This document shows, piece by piece, positions 5,571 to 5,773 of a stretch of 5,773 nt of DNA. The notes below the pieces were generated by a model. That model searched no databases. It saw nothing but the letters and a program-made list of their open reading frames with translations, and was not told where the DNA came from. The number at the start of each line of letters is the position of its first letter. The stretch's first letter is position 1. The DNA is taken from the NCBI GenBank assembly GCA_036653075.1, contig JAVVUQ010000089.1:1-5773 (forward strand), read 5' to 3'. Both the position numbers and the translations under genes were made by a program. Origin of the DNA: JAVVUQ01 sp036653075 (lineage in GTDB: Bacteria > Bacillota > Clostridia > Christensenellales > CAG-314).

Positions 5571-5599
5571 TTGACAAACATTTCAATGTAGAGTATCAT
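5571..5599 (+). promoter_or_regulatory. Sigma-A promoter for the gene starting at 5759
   Basis: A consensus -35, TTGACA (5571-5576), a 17-bp spacer and the -10 TATCAT (5594-5599) predict transcription from about 5606. It shares TTGACAAA at one end and TAGAGTA before the -10 with the promoter at 4545-4573. Confidence 0.72.
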
Positions 5600-5758
5600 T
5601 ATAAATGTCGAAAGACACGATGCAGCAAAGACTTTCAAGTATTGCGTAATCGTAATCCTAAACCTATTGAAACCAGAAATTACCCCCTTTAAAAGTGTGT
5701 CAACCTCGGTTTAAAAAAGTATTAGGACGACACAGAAATTGAATAGGAGGTAATTACA
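5600..5758 (+). promoter_or_regulatory. Structured 5' leader, candidate cis-regulatory RNA
   Basis: The transcript should begin almost exactly at a hairpin, TGTC-GAAA-GACA (5606-5617), with a GNRA tetraloop. Next is an extended stem, 5618-5652: CGAT/ATCG, a 3x3 internal loop (GCA/GTA), GCAA/TTGC, a small bulge loop, and ACT/AGT. Further right TCCTAA (5656-5661) can pair with TTAGGA (5722-5727), and TGTGTC (5696-5701) with GACACA (5729-5734). These two cross, so they form a pseudoknot or exclude each other. CCTATT (5663-5668) can pair with AATAGG (5742-5747), covering part of the ribosome binding site TAGGAGGT (5744-5751). There is no terminator-like hairpin with a T-run, so control, if any, would be on translation. 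It does not match a riboswitch or ribosomal-protein leader class that I recognise. Confidence 0.45.
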
Positions 5759-5773
5759 ATGGAAGACAGAACT
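5759..5773 (+). CDS. Start of an unidentified gene, only five codons in the window
   Basis: An ATG at 5759 follows the strong ribosome binding site TAGGAGGT (5744-5751) with a 7-nt gap and opens a frame reading MEDRT up to the window edge. The consensus promoter and long leader support a real gene. Five residues are too few to name a family. Knowing the product would help to interpret the leader. Confidence 0.65.

Noticed and set aside
5600..5758. T-box or cyclic di-GMP riboswitch
   Set aside because: There is no T-box sequence (AGGGTGGNACCGCG) and no antiterminator. The cyclic di-GMP class I landmarks are not present in the right order or spacing.

Overview
The window is AT-rich, with AAGGAG-type ribosome binding sites before most genes. 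Its proteins are of kinds common in Firmicutes: Cna-B/DUF11-type surface protein, short Cys-rich CCG protein, BspA-like leucine-rich repeat protein. Together these suggest a low-GC, probably endospore-forming Clostridia-type bacterium, plausibly host- or gut-associated. The species cannot be named from the sequence.

Left part (1-2544): four genes that look like one accessory module. Two lie on the minus strand: a large modular protein that runs off the left edge (1-1105), and a 90-residue helical protein carrying the motif SHIINAEGEKIQ (1246-1518). Divergent from them are two short, cysteine-rich, tandem paralogues on the plus strand (1723-2103 and 2108-2407). None of the four has a signal peptide. 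The divergent intergenic region carries a full match to the Bacillus sigma-K promoter pattern on the minus strand and a one-mismatch version on the plus strand. The simplest reading is that the mother cell makes these proteins late in sporulation and places them on the outer spore surface (exosporium, coat or appendage), a route that needs no secretion signal. This is inference. A strong hairpin terminator (2508-2544) closes the plus-strand pair.

Middle part (2745-4280, minus): a 511-residue surface protein with an N-terminal membrane anchor or signal, a cadherin-like beta domain, two InlB-type B repeats and a BspA-type leucine-rich repeat block. It has its own vegetative-type promoter candidate.

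Right part (4545-5773, plus): a vegetative promoter (TTGACA-N17-TACTAT) is followed by a leader of about 200 nt built from three 41-42 bp tandem repeats, then a gamma-glutamylcyclotransferase-like gene (4784-5233) whose stop codon sits in a 19-bp tandem duplication. After an AT-rich spacer comes a second promoter of the same design (5571-5599), then a leader of about 155 nt with several possible RNA helices, one of which could mask the ribosome binding site. The gene it serves starts at 5759 and leaves the window after five codons.

The most promising items for novelty are the candidate spore-surface module with its Cys-rich pair, the structured leader at 5600-5758, and the repeat-built leader of the cyclotransferase gene.
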